Position numbers and translations under genes: made by a program
In this document: positions 45,638 through 53,481 of the stretch, piece after piece
Position numbering within the stretch: position 1 is the first letter of the stretch
How the letters are laid out: the number at the start of each line of letters is the position of its first letter
Notes under the pieces: generated by a model
Told to the model about the DNA's origin: nothing
Databases searched by the model: none
The model's input: the letters and a program-made list of their open reading frames with translations, nothing else
Assembly: GCA_018826895.1 (NCBI GenBank)
Contig: JAHJYA010000044.1
Span: forward strand, 1-53,580
Source of the DNA: Gammaproteobacteria bacterium
Lineage (GTDB): Bacteria; Pseudomonadota; Gammaproteobacteria; Pseudomonadales; Pseudomonadaceae
Length of the DNA: 53,580 nt
Reading direction: 5' to 3'

Positions 45638-46591
45638 ACAGGCGTGCAGACCAAGTCGCAGCGCCTGTTCGTCTTGTGCCTCAGCAAAAATCAGCTCCAG
45701 CCGCGAATCCTTGCGCCATTCACTGTGCTGCCACTGCAATGCCTGGCCATTCAGGGCATTGGCCGAGCGCCAACCAGCGTTGCTGTGCAGCACCAGCTTG
45801 GCGCGGCGCCAGGGCAGGCTGGCAAGCCATTGCTCGATACGTGATAGCGCGAACTGCTGGCTGGGGTGCCAGCGCCAGCCGATGCTCCAGCCTTCGGCTT
45901 GCTGCTGCACTTGGCAGATCGGCTCGGCCGGGTTGCGCCACAGCTGAGGCAAGGGTTCTGCGGCTTTGGGCAGGTTATCCAGCGTGCCACCGCTGTCGCC
46001 CTGGGCGCTGAAACCGGGCAGCTCGGCCAACGGCAATGCCCCCTGGCTGGCCCAGTAAAGCGGTCGCGCGGGCAGCTGCGCCAGGATGCGTGCCTTGGCC
46101 GCAGCGTCCAGCCCTTCGGCCTTGTTCAACAGCATCAGCCCGGCGTGTTCCAGCGTCGCCTGTTGGCTCTGCGCCAGGGCTTCGCCATGGGCTAATGCCT
46201 GGGCATCCAACACCAGCAGCGGCGCCTGCACCGCCAGCACGCCGGCCCAGGGCGCTTCGCCCAGTTGCGCCAGCAGTTGCAGCGGATGGCCAAGGCCGGA
46301 CGGCTCAATCAGCAGACGATGGGGCTTGGCCTGGCGCAACAGGCGGCCCAGGCCAACCTGGAACGGCACACCGTTGACGCAGCACAGGCAGCCACCGGCC
46401 ACCTCACCCAAGGCCACACCATCCTCGTGCGTGGTCAGCAGCGCAGCGTCCAGGCCGACCAGGCCGAACTCGTTGATCAGCACCGCCCAGCGCTCATGGG
46501 CGGGACGCTGCGCCAGCAGGTGACGGATCAGGCTGGTCTTGCCGGCGCCCAACGGCCCGGCAATCAGATGAGTCGGAATATTCTTCAACAT
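45557..46591 (-). CDS. COG0523 (CobW-like) metal-handling GTPase
   Basis: About 344 residues from ATG 46591. Walker A is GPLGAGKTSLIRHLL; the metal-binding CxCC is in GGCLCCVNG; the base-recognition motif reads NKAEGLD. The protein ends in a His/Asp-rich tail (ADHQHQHGHDADTQSQ), typical of metal-binding tails in this family. An upstream in-frame region up to 47176 is not coding (it runs over the opposite gene at 46706). It is distinct from the longer zinc-cluster COG0523 at 47868-49073, and no Zur-like site is seen before it. The coding region ends inside the opposite gene at 45278-45637. Confidence 0.85.
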   Translation of the reverse strand: MLKNIPTHLIAGPLGAGKTSLIRHLLAQRPAHERWAVLINEFGLVGLDAALLTTHEDGVALGEVAGGCLCCVNGVPFQVGLGRLLRQAKPHRLLIEPSGLGHPLQLLAQLGEAPWAGVLAVQAPLLVLDAQALAHGEALAQSQQATLEHAGLMLLNKAEGLDAAAKARILAQLPARPLYWASQGALPLAELPGFSAQGDSGGTLDNLPKAAEPLPQLWRNPAEPICQVQQQAEGWSIGWRWHPSQQFALSRIEQWLASLPWRRAKLVLHSNAGWRSANALNGQALQWQHSEWRKDSRLELIFAEAQDEQALRLGLHACLAHDQLDQAADHQHQHGHDADTQSQG

Positions 46592-46705
46592 GGGCCTATG
46601 GTGCGGGTTTGCCGGCTGAGAGAGAAGCCGCTGACGCTGGAAAAGCTGCGTGCTAGAGTCGGCGCCTTCTCTCTGAGCATTGTCTGTTTGTCGAGGTTTG
46701 CCACG

Positions 46706-47059
46706 ATGCGCGCCGTTCTGCTGTTGGGGATGTTCCTGTTGTCCGGGCTGGCCTGGGGCGAAGCCTGCGTGGTGCGCAGCCAGGCCGAGCGCCTGGACGT
46801 GAAGGTCTGTCAGCAGAACCGCAGCATCCCACCGAACCTGTTTCGCAGCGGCTTCTGCCAGCCGCAGCTCAAGGGCCAGACCGTCGCCGTGGAGTTCGTC
46901 GAGCAATGCCCAATCGGTGCCTACGGCGTGTGCCGCAACGCCCGCGTCGGCGGCACGCCCTACCAGCAGGATGTGCATTACTACGGTGTCGCCAGCGACG
47001 CGACCTACCTCAAGGCCTACTGCGAGCAGCAAAGCAAAGGCGTGTGGATGGCGCGCTAG
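46706..47059 (+). CDS. Small secreted cysteine-rich protein of unknown function
   Basis: About 117 residues from ATG 46706 (GAGG nine bases upstream). A signal peptide (MRAVLLLGMFLLSGLAWGEA) precedes a mature chain with six cysteines (CVVRS, VKVCQQN, FCQP, QCPIG, GVCRN, YCEQQ), consistent with disulfides in the periplasm. I do not recognise the family. It is divergent from the COG0523 gene at 45557-46591; their starts are 114 bases apart. Three REP-like units follow its stop. Confidence 0.75.
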   Translation: MRAVLLLGMFLLSGLAWGEACVVRSQAERLDVKVCQQNRSIPPNLFRSGFCQPQLKGQTVAVEFVEQCPIGAYGVCRNARVGGTPYQQDVHYYGVASDATYLKAYCEQQSKGVWMAR

Positions 47060-47204
47060 TAGGCGAACGCTTCGCGCCGAGGCGGCGCTCCTACAAAGCA
47101 GTGGCCTTGCCACAATCCCGTAGGAGTCGCGCCCCGCGACGAATAGAAGCCATCGCACAATCCCACAGACAGCCAACTGCTTCGCGCCGGGGCGGCGCTC
47201 CTAC
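47059..47204. repeat. Cluster of three REP-like units
   Basis: Units with GTAGG...CTCCTAC ends: first at 47059-47094, second (GTAGGAGTCGCGCCCCGCGA) at 47120-47142, third (CTTCGCGCC...GCTCCTAC) at 47180-47204. The first and third are nearly the same sequence. Together they fill the 158-base gap between convergent genes. The first begins on the stop codon of the upstream gene. Confidence 0.75.
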
Positions 47205-47217
47205 AGGCTGTGATTCA

Positions 47218-47871
47218 CTACCCCAACCAATCCAGCGTCAGCAGCAAACGCTGCTCACCCGCAGGTGGCTGCGGTGAACGGTGGATCAGCCCGTGCCCTT
47301 CGTTACCGACCCACTTTTCCCCCTTGGCGAGCAGCACGTCACCGGCCTGCGCCTGATGGATCCGCGTCGCGTCCTGCGGTTCGGCGGCAGGGTCGCCGAG
47401 GCGCTGGCGCGGGATCACGCCCTCCTCCAGCCATTGGCTGCCGATCCCGGCGTAACTGGTGATCAGCCGTAGCGGCACGTGGTCAACGTGAAAGCGCGGG
47501 CACATGGCCTTATCCAACAGGCGCAGACGCAGGCCGATGCGCCGCGCATCGACCAGGTAGGCAAAGGCGCTCACCAGCCAAGCGACATCCGCCAGAAACG
47601 CCGCCTGGCCCGGTAGGTCGCTGTACTGGTCGACCAGGCCGTGCAGCTTCGGCGGCTCTTCCGGGCTGGCCAATTCCAGCACTACGGAGGCCGCCAGGGC
47701 ATCACCCTGGGCCAGCAGAGCGTGGCAAAAGTCGCTGATCTGCACCGGCAGTTGTCGTTGCCAACAGGCCAGGTTGACCTCGTCGCGCAGTACCTCGCCG
47801 AGCACCCCGATCTGCGCACTGCACAGCTGCTGCGCCGGCGCGCGCAGCGTGATGGCGTGGGCCAGGCTCAT
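47218..47871 (-). CDS. DUF1826 family protein of the zinc-starvation cluster
   Basis: About 217 residues, with the DUF1826 pattern: FCHALLAQGDALAASVVLE, then CPRFHVDHVPLRLITSYAGIGSQW and GDVLLAKGEKWVGNEGHGLIHRSP, the paired His/Asp motifs resembling a metal-binding cupin-like or dioxygenase-like site. Function unknown. Its start overlaps the stop of the COG0523 gene (ATGA, 47868-47871), so it is translationally coupled to it and probably shares Zur control. Confidence 0.8.
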   Translation of the reverse strand: MSLAHAITLRAPAQQLCSAQIGVLGEVLRDEVNLACWQRQLPVQISDFCHALLAQGDALAASVVLELASPEEPPKLHGLVDQYSDLPGQAAFLADVAWLVSAFAYLVDARRIGLRLRLLDKAMCPRFHVDHVPLRLITSYAGIGSQWLEEGVIPRQRLGDPAAEPQDATRIHQAQAGDVLLAKGEKWVGNEGHGLIHRSPQPPAGEQRLLLTLDWLG

Positions 47872-49073
47872 GCAGCCTCCTCGGTCCAGGCACCGAACGG
47901 ATCGGGCAGCAACCGCCAGCCTTCAACACCCAGGGCCATTTCCGCATCGTCGAGCAGGCAGGCATCCAGCTCTGCGGTCAGTTGGGCGAAGTCGATGTTC
48001 TGGCCGATAAACACCAGCTCCTGACGGCAATCGCCGGTCTGCGCCTGCCAGTGTTTCATGATGGTTTGCAGCCCTTCTTCGTCCTGCGGCCACTGGTTTT
48101 TCGGCACAAAACGCCACCAACGCCCGGCAAAGCCATGGCGCATCAGCCCGCCAGCCTGGGACCAGCTGCCGGCCTCCTGGTGCTTGCTGGCCAGCCAGAA
48201 GAAACCTTTGGAGCGCAGCAGGCGGCCGTTGGTCCACTCGCGGTTGAGGAAGGTATAAAAGCGCTCGGGGTGAAACGGCCGCCGCGCGCGGTAGGCGCTG
48301 GAGGCGATGCCGTACTCCTCGGTTTCCGGGATGTGCTCGCCACGCAACTCCTTGAGCCAGCCGGGCGCCTGGGCCGCACGCTCGAAGTCGAAACGCCCGG
48401 TATTGAGAATTTTCTCCAGCGGTACCGCGCCCATGGCCATCGGCACGATCTCGGCGTGGGTATTGAGGCCGCGCAGGATGGCGCTCAGCTCCTCGCGCTC
48501 GGCGCTGCTGATCAGGTCGATCTTGCTGATCAGCAACACGTCGGCGAACTCGACCTGCTCGATCAGCAGGTCGGTGATCGAACGCTCGTCACCCTCGCCC
48601 AAGGTTTCGCCACGGCTGGCCAGACTCTCGGCCTCGTGGAAATCGCGCAGAAAGTTGACCCCGTCGACCACGGTCACCAGGGTGTCCAGGCGCGCCTTGT
48701 CAGCCAGGCTCTGTCCTTGCTCATCGCGAAAGGTGAAAGTCTCGGCCACCGGCAGCGGCTCGCTGATGCCGGTCGACTCGATCAGCAGGTAGTCGAAACG
48801 GCCCTCATCGGCCAGGCGGCTGACCTCTTCCAGCAGGTCTTCGCGCAGGGTGCAGCAGATACAGCCGTTGCTCATTTCCACGAGTTTTTCTTCGGCGCGG
48901 TTAAGGGTGACATCACGCTGAACTTCGCTGCCATCGATATTGATTTCGCTCATATCGTTGACGATGACTGCCACTTTCAAGCCTTGGCGGTTTTTCAGGA
49001 TGGCGTTGAGCAGCGTGCTTTTACCGGCGCCGAGAAAGCCGGACAGCACGGTAACGGGAAGGCGGGTGGGCAT
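47868..49073 (-). CDS. zigA: COG0523 zinc chaperone-type GTPase (ZigA/YciC-like)
   Basis: About 401 residues from ATG 49073 (GAGGGA upstream; in-frame 49094 is longer). Walker A GFLGAGKSTLLNAIL, metal motif NGCICCTLRED (CxCC), Walker B-like LIESTGISEP, and the base motif ISKIDLI. The C-terminal CobW_C domain ends in GVEGWRLLPDPFG. The family traffics zinc when it is scarce and passes it to essential zinc enzymes. It sits between DUF1826 and dksA2, as in the P. aeruginosa Zur-regulated cluster. The symbol is by analogy. Confidence 0.9.
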   Translation of the reverse strand: MPTRLPVTVLSGFLGAGKSTLLNAILKNRQGLKVAVIVNDMSEINIDGSEVQRDVTLNRAEEKLVEMSNGCICCTLREDLLEEVSRLADEGRFDYLLIESTGISEPLPVAETFTFRDEQGQSLADKARLDTLVTVVDGVNFLRDFHEAESLASRGETLGEGDERSITDLLIEQVEFADVLLISKIDLISSAEREELSAILRGLNTHAEIVPMAMGAVPLEKILNTGRFDFERAAQAPGWLKELRGEHIPETEEYGIASSAYRARRPFHPERFYTFLNREWTNGRLLRSKGFFWLASKHQEAGSWSQAGGLMRHGFAGRWWRFVPKNQWPQDEEGLQTIMKHWQAQTGDCRQELVFIGQNIDFAQLTAELDACLLDDAEMALGVEGWRLLPDPFGAWTEEAA

Positions 49074-49112
49074 GGCGAGTCCCTCAGGGTTCACGGTTAT
49101 TGAAGGGCGGGT

Positions 49113-49532
49113 TCAGACGACCCGCTTCTGATGTCTTTCGCGCAGTTCCTGGCGCTCTTTGGCTTCGATGCACAGGTCGGCGGTGGGCCGCAGCAGCAGA
49201 CGTTGCAGGCCAATCGGCTCACCGGTTTCACGGCACCAGCCGTATTCGCCACGGGCAAGGCGAGTGAGCGCTTCGTCGATCTTGTCGAGCAGGCGCTTTT
49301 CCCGCTCCAGCAGGCGCAGTTGCCACTGGCGCTGCTCTTCGGCGGCGCCAATATCGGCCGGGTCGCTGCCGACCTCGTGCTCGCGCAGGCCGGCGAACTC
49401 CTCGGCGATGCGCGCCTGCAGTTCGCTGCGTTGCGCCAACAGACGCTCGCGGAAAAACGCCTGCTGGGCCTCGTTCATGTAGTCGTCGGCGGGCTGGGCA
49501 AGCAGCTGCGCGTCATTCAGGGGTGTGGACAT
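49113..49532 (-). CDS. dksA2: DksA2-type transcription factor (zinc-independent DksA)
   Basis: About 139 residues, a DksA/TraR protein: coiled-coil domain (ERLLAQRSELQARIAEEF, EKRLLDKIDEALTRLARGEYGW) with the acidic tip DPADIGA, then the C-terminal globular part. In house-keeping DksA four cysteines hold zinc; here the positions read CRET and CIEA, so only two remain. Two-cysteine loss is the DksA2 hallmark and lets it replace DksA when zinc is short. The ribosome site is weak. It diverges from folE2 with the Zur-type operator between. Confidence 0.92.
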   Translation of the reverse strand: MSTPLNDAQLLAQPADDYMNEAQQAFFRERLLAQRSELQARIAEEFAGLREHEVGSDPADIGAAEEQRQWQLRLLEREKRLLDKIDEALTRLARGEYGWCRETGEPIGLQRLLLRPTADLCIEAKERQELRERHQKRVV

Positions 49533-49564
49533 GGCGATGGATTCGCTGGCAAGGTGACTTAATT

Positions 49565-49577
49565 GTTATAACATAAC
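49565..49577. promoter_or_regulatory. Zur operator between dksA2 and folE2
   Basis: GTTATAACATAAC: palindromic half-sites GTTAT and ATAAC around AAC, inside the AT-rich 77-base divergent region, matching the Pseudomonas Zur consensus GTTATA-N2-TATAAC form (GTTATAACATAAC is a familiar instance). Zinc-bound Zur would repress both directions. Confidence 0.85.
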
Positions 49578-49609
49578 ATTAACTACACAAATCAACCTCT
49601 GGAATTCCG

Positions 49610-50509
49610 ATGAACGCTCTGACCCTGCCAGACATCGCCGCCCAGGCCACCCACCACGCCCAAGCCCTGACTTGGGTGGGCATGGCTGATATCGCCCTGC
49701 CGCTGCACCTGGCCGACCAACGCATCGCCGGACGCGCTGATGCCGGCGTCAGCCTGGATGACGGCGAAGCGCGGGGCATTCATATGTCGCGCCTGTACCT
49801 GGCGCTGCACACCTTTGAACATCAGGCCGTGACGCCCGCGCTACTGCAGCAGGTGCTGGGGCAGTTTCTCGACAGCCACCTGCAGCTGTCCAATAGCGCC
49901 TACCTGAACCTGCGCGGCGAGCTACTGCTCAACCGACCTGCGCTGGTCAGCCCGCTCAGCGGTTGGAAGAGTTATCCGTTGGAAATCCGCGCACGCCAGG
50001 ATGCGCAGGGGTTTCATCTGGAACTGCAGGTCAGCGTCGGTTATTCCTCGACCTGCCCCTGCTCCGCTGCCCTGGCTCGCCAGTTGATTCAACAGCGCTT
50101 TAGCGTCGACTTCGCCGGCCAGCCGCTGGACCACGCCGATGTACTCGCCTGGCTCGGCTCAACCCAAGGCATCCTCGCCACGCCGCATAGCCAGCGCAGC
50201 ACCGCGACCCTGCAGGTGCGCCTCGACGCCAGCGCCAACGAGCTGCAGCTGCTGACGCTCATCGATGACGCCGAGCGCGCCCTGGGCACCGCGCTGCAAA
50301 CCGCAGTCAAGCGCGCCGATGAGCAGGCCTTCGCCCTGGCCAACGGCCAGAACCTGATGTTCTGCGAAGACGCCGCGCGGCGCCTGCACCGCAGCTTGGC
50401 GGCGCTGTCGCAAGTAAGCGGCTTTCACCTGCGCGTGGTGCATGCCGAAAGCCTGCATGCCCACGATGCCGTGGCTGAAAGCCGGTGCAATTGGCCTCAT
50501 CCGCACTAG
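49610..50509 (+). CDS. folE2: Zinc-independent GTP cyclohydrolase I (FolE2/FolE-IB)
   Basis: About 299 residues. FolE2 opens GTP to dihydroneopterin triphosphate without needing zinc, taking over the folate/queuosine step from zinc-dependent FolE. Visible: the metal/catalytic cysteine region YSSTCPCSAALARQL, the upstream RGIHMSRLYLALH strand, and ATPHSQRSTATLQVRL. Length matches the family. Controlled by the Zur-type site 33 bases upstream of the start codon. Confidence 0.93.
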   Translation: MNALTLPDIAAQATHHAQALTWVGMADIALPLHLADQRIAGRADAGVSLDDGEARGIHMSRLYLALHTFEHQAVTPALLQQVLGQFLDSHLQLSNSAYLNLRGELLLNRPALVSPLSGWKSYPLEIRARQDAQGFHLELQVSVGYSSTCPCSAALARQLIQQRFSVDFAGQPLDHADVLAWLGSTQGILATPHSQRSTATLQVRLDASANELQLLTLIDDAERALGTALQTAVKRADEQAFALANGQNLMFCEDAARRLHRSLAALSQVSGFHLRVVHAESLHAHDAVAESRCNWPHPH

Positions 50510-50616
50510 CGGCTTGCGCAGGAGCACGGCCCCAGGAAACATGATTACACCCGCGAGCGCGGACAGCTGCCGGTCAACGCCGTATCCTGTACCGCCCGCC
50601 CGCGAACGAGGCCCCC

Positions 50617-52530
50617 ATGCAGATCGAGTTGATCGAGATCCGCGATCACCTGAACCGCTTCCCGCCCTTCGACGCCCTGCCCGAAGACCGTCTCGATGCC
50701 ATTGCCACCCAAGTGCAGGTGGCTTACTTCAAGGCCGGCAGCGACATCCTCCTGTACGGCGCCGACATCCACGAGCTGCACTACGTGCGCAGCGGCGCGG
50801 TGGAGATCTATCGGCGCAACGGTGAGCTGTACAACCGCCTGAGCGAGGGCGACATCTTCGGCCAGGCCGGTCTGCTGCGCAGCAACAAGGTGCGCTTCCC
50901 GGCGCGGGCCATTGAAGACAGCCTGATCTACTTTATCCCCGCTGCCGTATTCGCCCAGCTCTGCGAGGCCTTCGACAGCTTTGCCGACTTCGTCGAAGCC
51001 GAGGGCCAGTCGCGCCTCAAGAGCGCGGTGGACAGCCAGGGCAAGGCGCGCGACCTGATGAAGATCAAGGTGCGCCAGTTGATCGCCCGCGCGCCGGTCA
51101 GCGTCAGCCTCGACACCTCGGTGCGCGAGGCGGCGCGGGTGATGACCGAGCAGAGCGTGTCTTCCCTGGTAATCGTCGACCCCAACGCGCGCTGGCCCAA
51201 CCCCGAGCAGGTGTCGGTGCTCGACCAGCAGACCCAGGTGATGGTCGGCATCCTCACCGACCGCGACATGCGCACCCGTGTGGTCGCCGAAGGCCTGAAT
51301 GCCGACACCCCGGTGAGCCAGGTGATGTCACCCAACCCGATCACCGTGCAGGCCGACGACTCGGTGTTCGAGGCCATGCTGTGCATGCTGCGCAACAACA
51401 TCCACCACCTGCCAGTGGTGCAGCGCCGCCGCCCGGTGGGCATGCTCAACCTGTCGGACATCGTCCGCTACGAATCGCAAAGCAGCCTGCACCTGGTCAA
51501 CACCCTGTTCAACCAGACCCAGGTCAGCGGCTTGCAGGCACTGCTGCCGGATCTGCGCGCGACCTTCGTGCGCATGGTGCGCGACGAGGCCAGCGCACAC
51601 ATGATCGGCAGCGCCACCGCCGGCCTGGGCCGCGCCTTCACCCAGCGCCTGCTGGAGCTGGCCGAGGCCGAATTCGGCCCGCCACCGGTGCCCTACAGCT
51701 TTATGGCGCTGGGCTCCATGGCGCGCGACGAGCAACTGCTGGTCACCGATCAGGACAACGCCCTGGTCCTCGACGACCGCTTCGACCCCGCAGTGCACGA
51801 TGAGTACTTTCTCAAGCTCGCCCGCTTCGTCAGCAAAGGCCTGGCGGCCTGCGGCTACGCCTACTGCAAGGGCGGGATCATGGCCAGCAACCCACAGTGG
51901 CGCCAGCCACTGCGAGTCTGGCAGGGTTATTTTCGCGAGTGGATCGACCGCCCTAACCCAACCACCCTGCTCAACAGCTGCATCTTCTTCGACCTGGACA
52001 GCGTCTACGGTGAAAGCGAGCTGGTCGAGCAGCTCAAGGACCTGGTCGCCACCCGCCCCAGCGCCAACCCGGCGTTCCTCGCCGCCATGGCGCGCAACGC
52101 CCTGAACCGCACGCCGCCGCTGGGCTTCTTCCGCACCTTCGTGATGGAAAAGGACGGCCAGCAGAAGAACATCATCAACCTCAAGGGCCGCGGCACCGCC
52201 CCGCTCACCGACCTGATCCGCGTGCACGCCCTGGCCTGCGGCAGCAAGGCGCAAAACTCCTTCGAGCGCCTGGACGCCATCGCCGCCACCAAACTGATGC
52301 CGCCCGAAGCCATCAGCCAGCTGCGCTACGCCCTGGAATTCCTCTCCCTGGTGCGCATTCGTCACCAGGCCGCGGCGGTTGAGGCCGAGCGCGAGCCGAA
52401 CAACTACATCGAGCCCGAACAGGTCTCGGCGAGCGAGCGCTACAACCTCAAGGAAGCCTTCCAGGTGCTCAGCAACGCGCAGAAATTCCTGCGCTTTCGC
52501 TACCCACCCCACGCGGTGCGCAACCCATGA
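50617..52530 (+). CDS. cNMP-binding / CBS-pair / DUF294 nucleotidyltransferase-like protein
   Basis: About 637 residues from ATG 50617. Order: cyclic-nucleotide-binding domain (~10-125: FKAGSDILLYGADIHELHYVRSGAVEIYR), two CBS motifs (~155-285; VREAARVMTEQSVSSLVIVD, ILTDRDMRTRV, IHHLPVVQRRRPVGML), then the DUF294 nucleotidyltransferase part (ALGSMARDEQLLVTDQDNALV, with the GSxxRxE/DQDN metal site) and its C-terminal domain. The architecture is a nucleotide-sensing regulator; the substrate of the transferase site is unknown. Overlaps the exonuclease start by four bases. Confidence 0.9.
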   Translation: MQIELIEIRDHLNRFPPFDALPEDRLDAIATQVQVAYFKAGSDILLYGADIHELHYVRSGAVEIYRRNGELYNRLSEGDIFGQAGLLRSNKVRFPARAIEDSLIYFIPAAVFAQLCEAFDSFADFVEAEGQSRLKSAVDSQGKARDLMKIKVRQLIARAPVSVSLDTSVREAARVMTEQSVSSLVIVDPNARWPNPEQVSVLDQQTQVMVGILTDRDMRTRVVAEGLNADTPVSQVMSPNPITVQADDSVFEAMLCMLRNNIHHLPVVQRRRPVGMLNLSDIVRYESQSSLHLVNTLFNQTQVSGLQALLPDLRATFVRMVRDEASAHMIGSATAGLGRAFTQRLLELAEAEFGPPPVPYSFMALGSMARDEQLLVTDQDNALVLDDRFDPAVHDEYFLKLARFVSKGLAACGYAYCKGGIMASNPQWRQPLRVWQGYFREWIDRPNPTTLLNSCIFFDLDSVYGESELVEQLKDLVATRPSANPAFLAAMARNALNRTPPLGFFRTFVMEKDGQQKNIINLKGRGTAPLTDLIRVHALACGSKAQNSFERLDAIAATKLMPPEAISQLRYALEFLSLVRIRHQAAAVEAEREPNNYIEPEQVSASERYNLKEAFQVLSNAQKFLRFRYPPHAVRNP

Positions 52531-53243
52531 AAGGCCAGCGCCAGGATCAGGTGCCCGACTGGCCAGCGCTCTACGCGCAACTCGCCGAACAAAGCCGCGA
52601 CCCGCGCCTGAAAGCCTTCTACCAGGCGGGCGTGGTAGCCATGGACACGCCCATCGAGGCCGTGCCGCTGCTCGCCCTGGATGTCGAAACCACCGGCCTC
52701 GACGCCCAACAGCACGCCATCATCAGCCTCGGCCTGGTACCACTGGACCTGCAGCGCATCCGCTGCGGCGAGGCGCGCTACTGGGTGGTCAAACCCACCA
52801 GCGAGTTGAGCGGCGAGTCCGTGCCCTTCCACCGCATCACCCACTCCGACATCCGCCACGCCCCGCGCCTGACCCACATCCTCGACGAACTGCTGGCGGC
52901 CATGCAGGGCCACGTCATGGTGGTGCACTACCGCAATATCGAACGCGGCTTTATCGACCAGGCCGTACGCCAGCAACTCGGCGAAGGCCTGCACTTCCCG
53001 GTGATCGACACCATGCAACTGGAAGCCCGCCTGCACCGCACACGCCAACCCGGCTGGCTGGCCAAACTGCTCGGCCGCCAACCCACCTCCATCCGCCTGG
53101 CCGACAGCCGCCTGCGCTACAACCTACCGCTGTACCAGGCGCACCATGCACTGACCGATGCCCTGGCCACGGCAGAGCTGCTGCAGGCACAGGTGGCGAC
53201 GCACTATGCGCTGGATACGCCGGTGGGGGCGTTGTGGAGTTGA
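52527..53243 (+). CDS. DEDDh 3'-5' exonuclease (DNA polymerase III epsilon-like)
   Basis: About 238 residues from ATG 52527, overlapping the upstream stop (ATGA). Exo I in LALDVETTGLDAQQHAIISLG (Asp and Glu), Exo II in HVMVVHYRNIERGFID, and Exo III in YQAHHALTDALATAEL (His and Asp) give the DEDDh set. No polymerase partner is nearby; this orphan type is usually coupled to the cNMP/CBS/DUF294 gene, a pairing common in pseudomonads. Its cellular substrate is unknown. Confidence 0.9.
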   Translation: MKGQRQDQVPDWPALYAQLAEQSRDPRLKAFYQAGVVAMDTPIEAVPLLALDVETTGLDAQQHAIISLGLVPLDLQRIRCGEARYWVVKPTSELSGESVPFHRITHSDIRHAPRLTHILDELLAAMQGHVMVVHYRNIERGFIDQAVRQQLGEGLHFPVIDTMQLEARLHRTRQPGWLAKLLGRQPTSIRLADSRLRYNLPLYQAHHALTDALATAELLQAQVATHYALDTPVGALWS

Positions 53244-53289
53244 GGCGGTTGAAGGCTTACACCCTGAGGGAGGGGCTGGGCGGCACTCC

Positions 53290-53318
53290 GCTTTAGCCGC
53301 GATGCTTTAGTCGCGAAG
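53290..53318. repeat. REP-like half with two CTTTAG cores
   Basis: GCTTTAGCCGCGATGCTTTAGTCGCGA carries the CTTTAGCCGCGA core of a Pseudomonas REP class twice in tandem, preceded by GGAGGGGCTGGGCGG. It lies 47 bases after the exonuclease stop and upstream of the IS110-type gene. A second palindrome, GGGCTTTAGCCC, is at 53429-53440. Confidence 0.6.
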
Positions 53319-53481
53319 TTTTGCACTGTCGTTCAGACAGAAAAAGGGATAAAAACACGGTTTTCTTGTAGGTAATCGTGGCCTGTTCCCTAATACACGC
53401 ACTCGAACATGCTTAAGTTGATCACATTGGGCTTTAGCCCGTCCCAGTGAGCGCAGCGAGCGATTTGAATGCTGTAATGGA

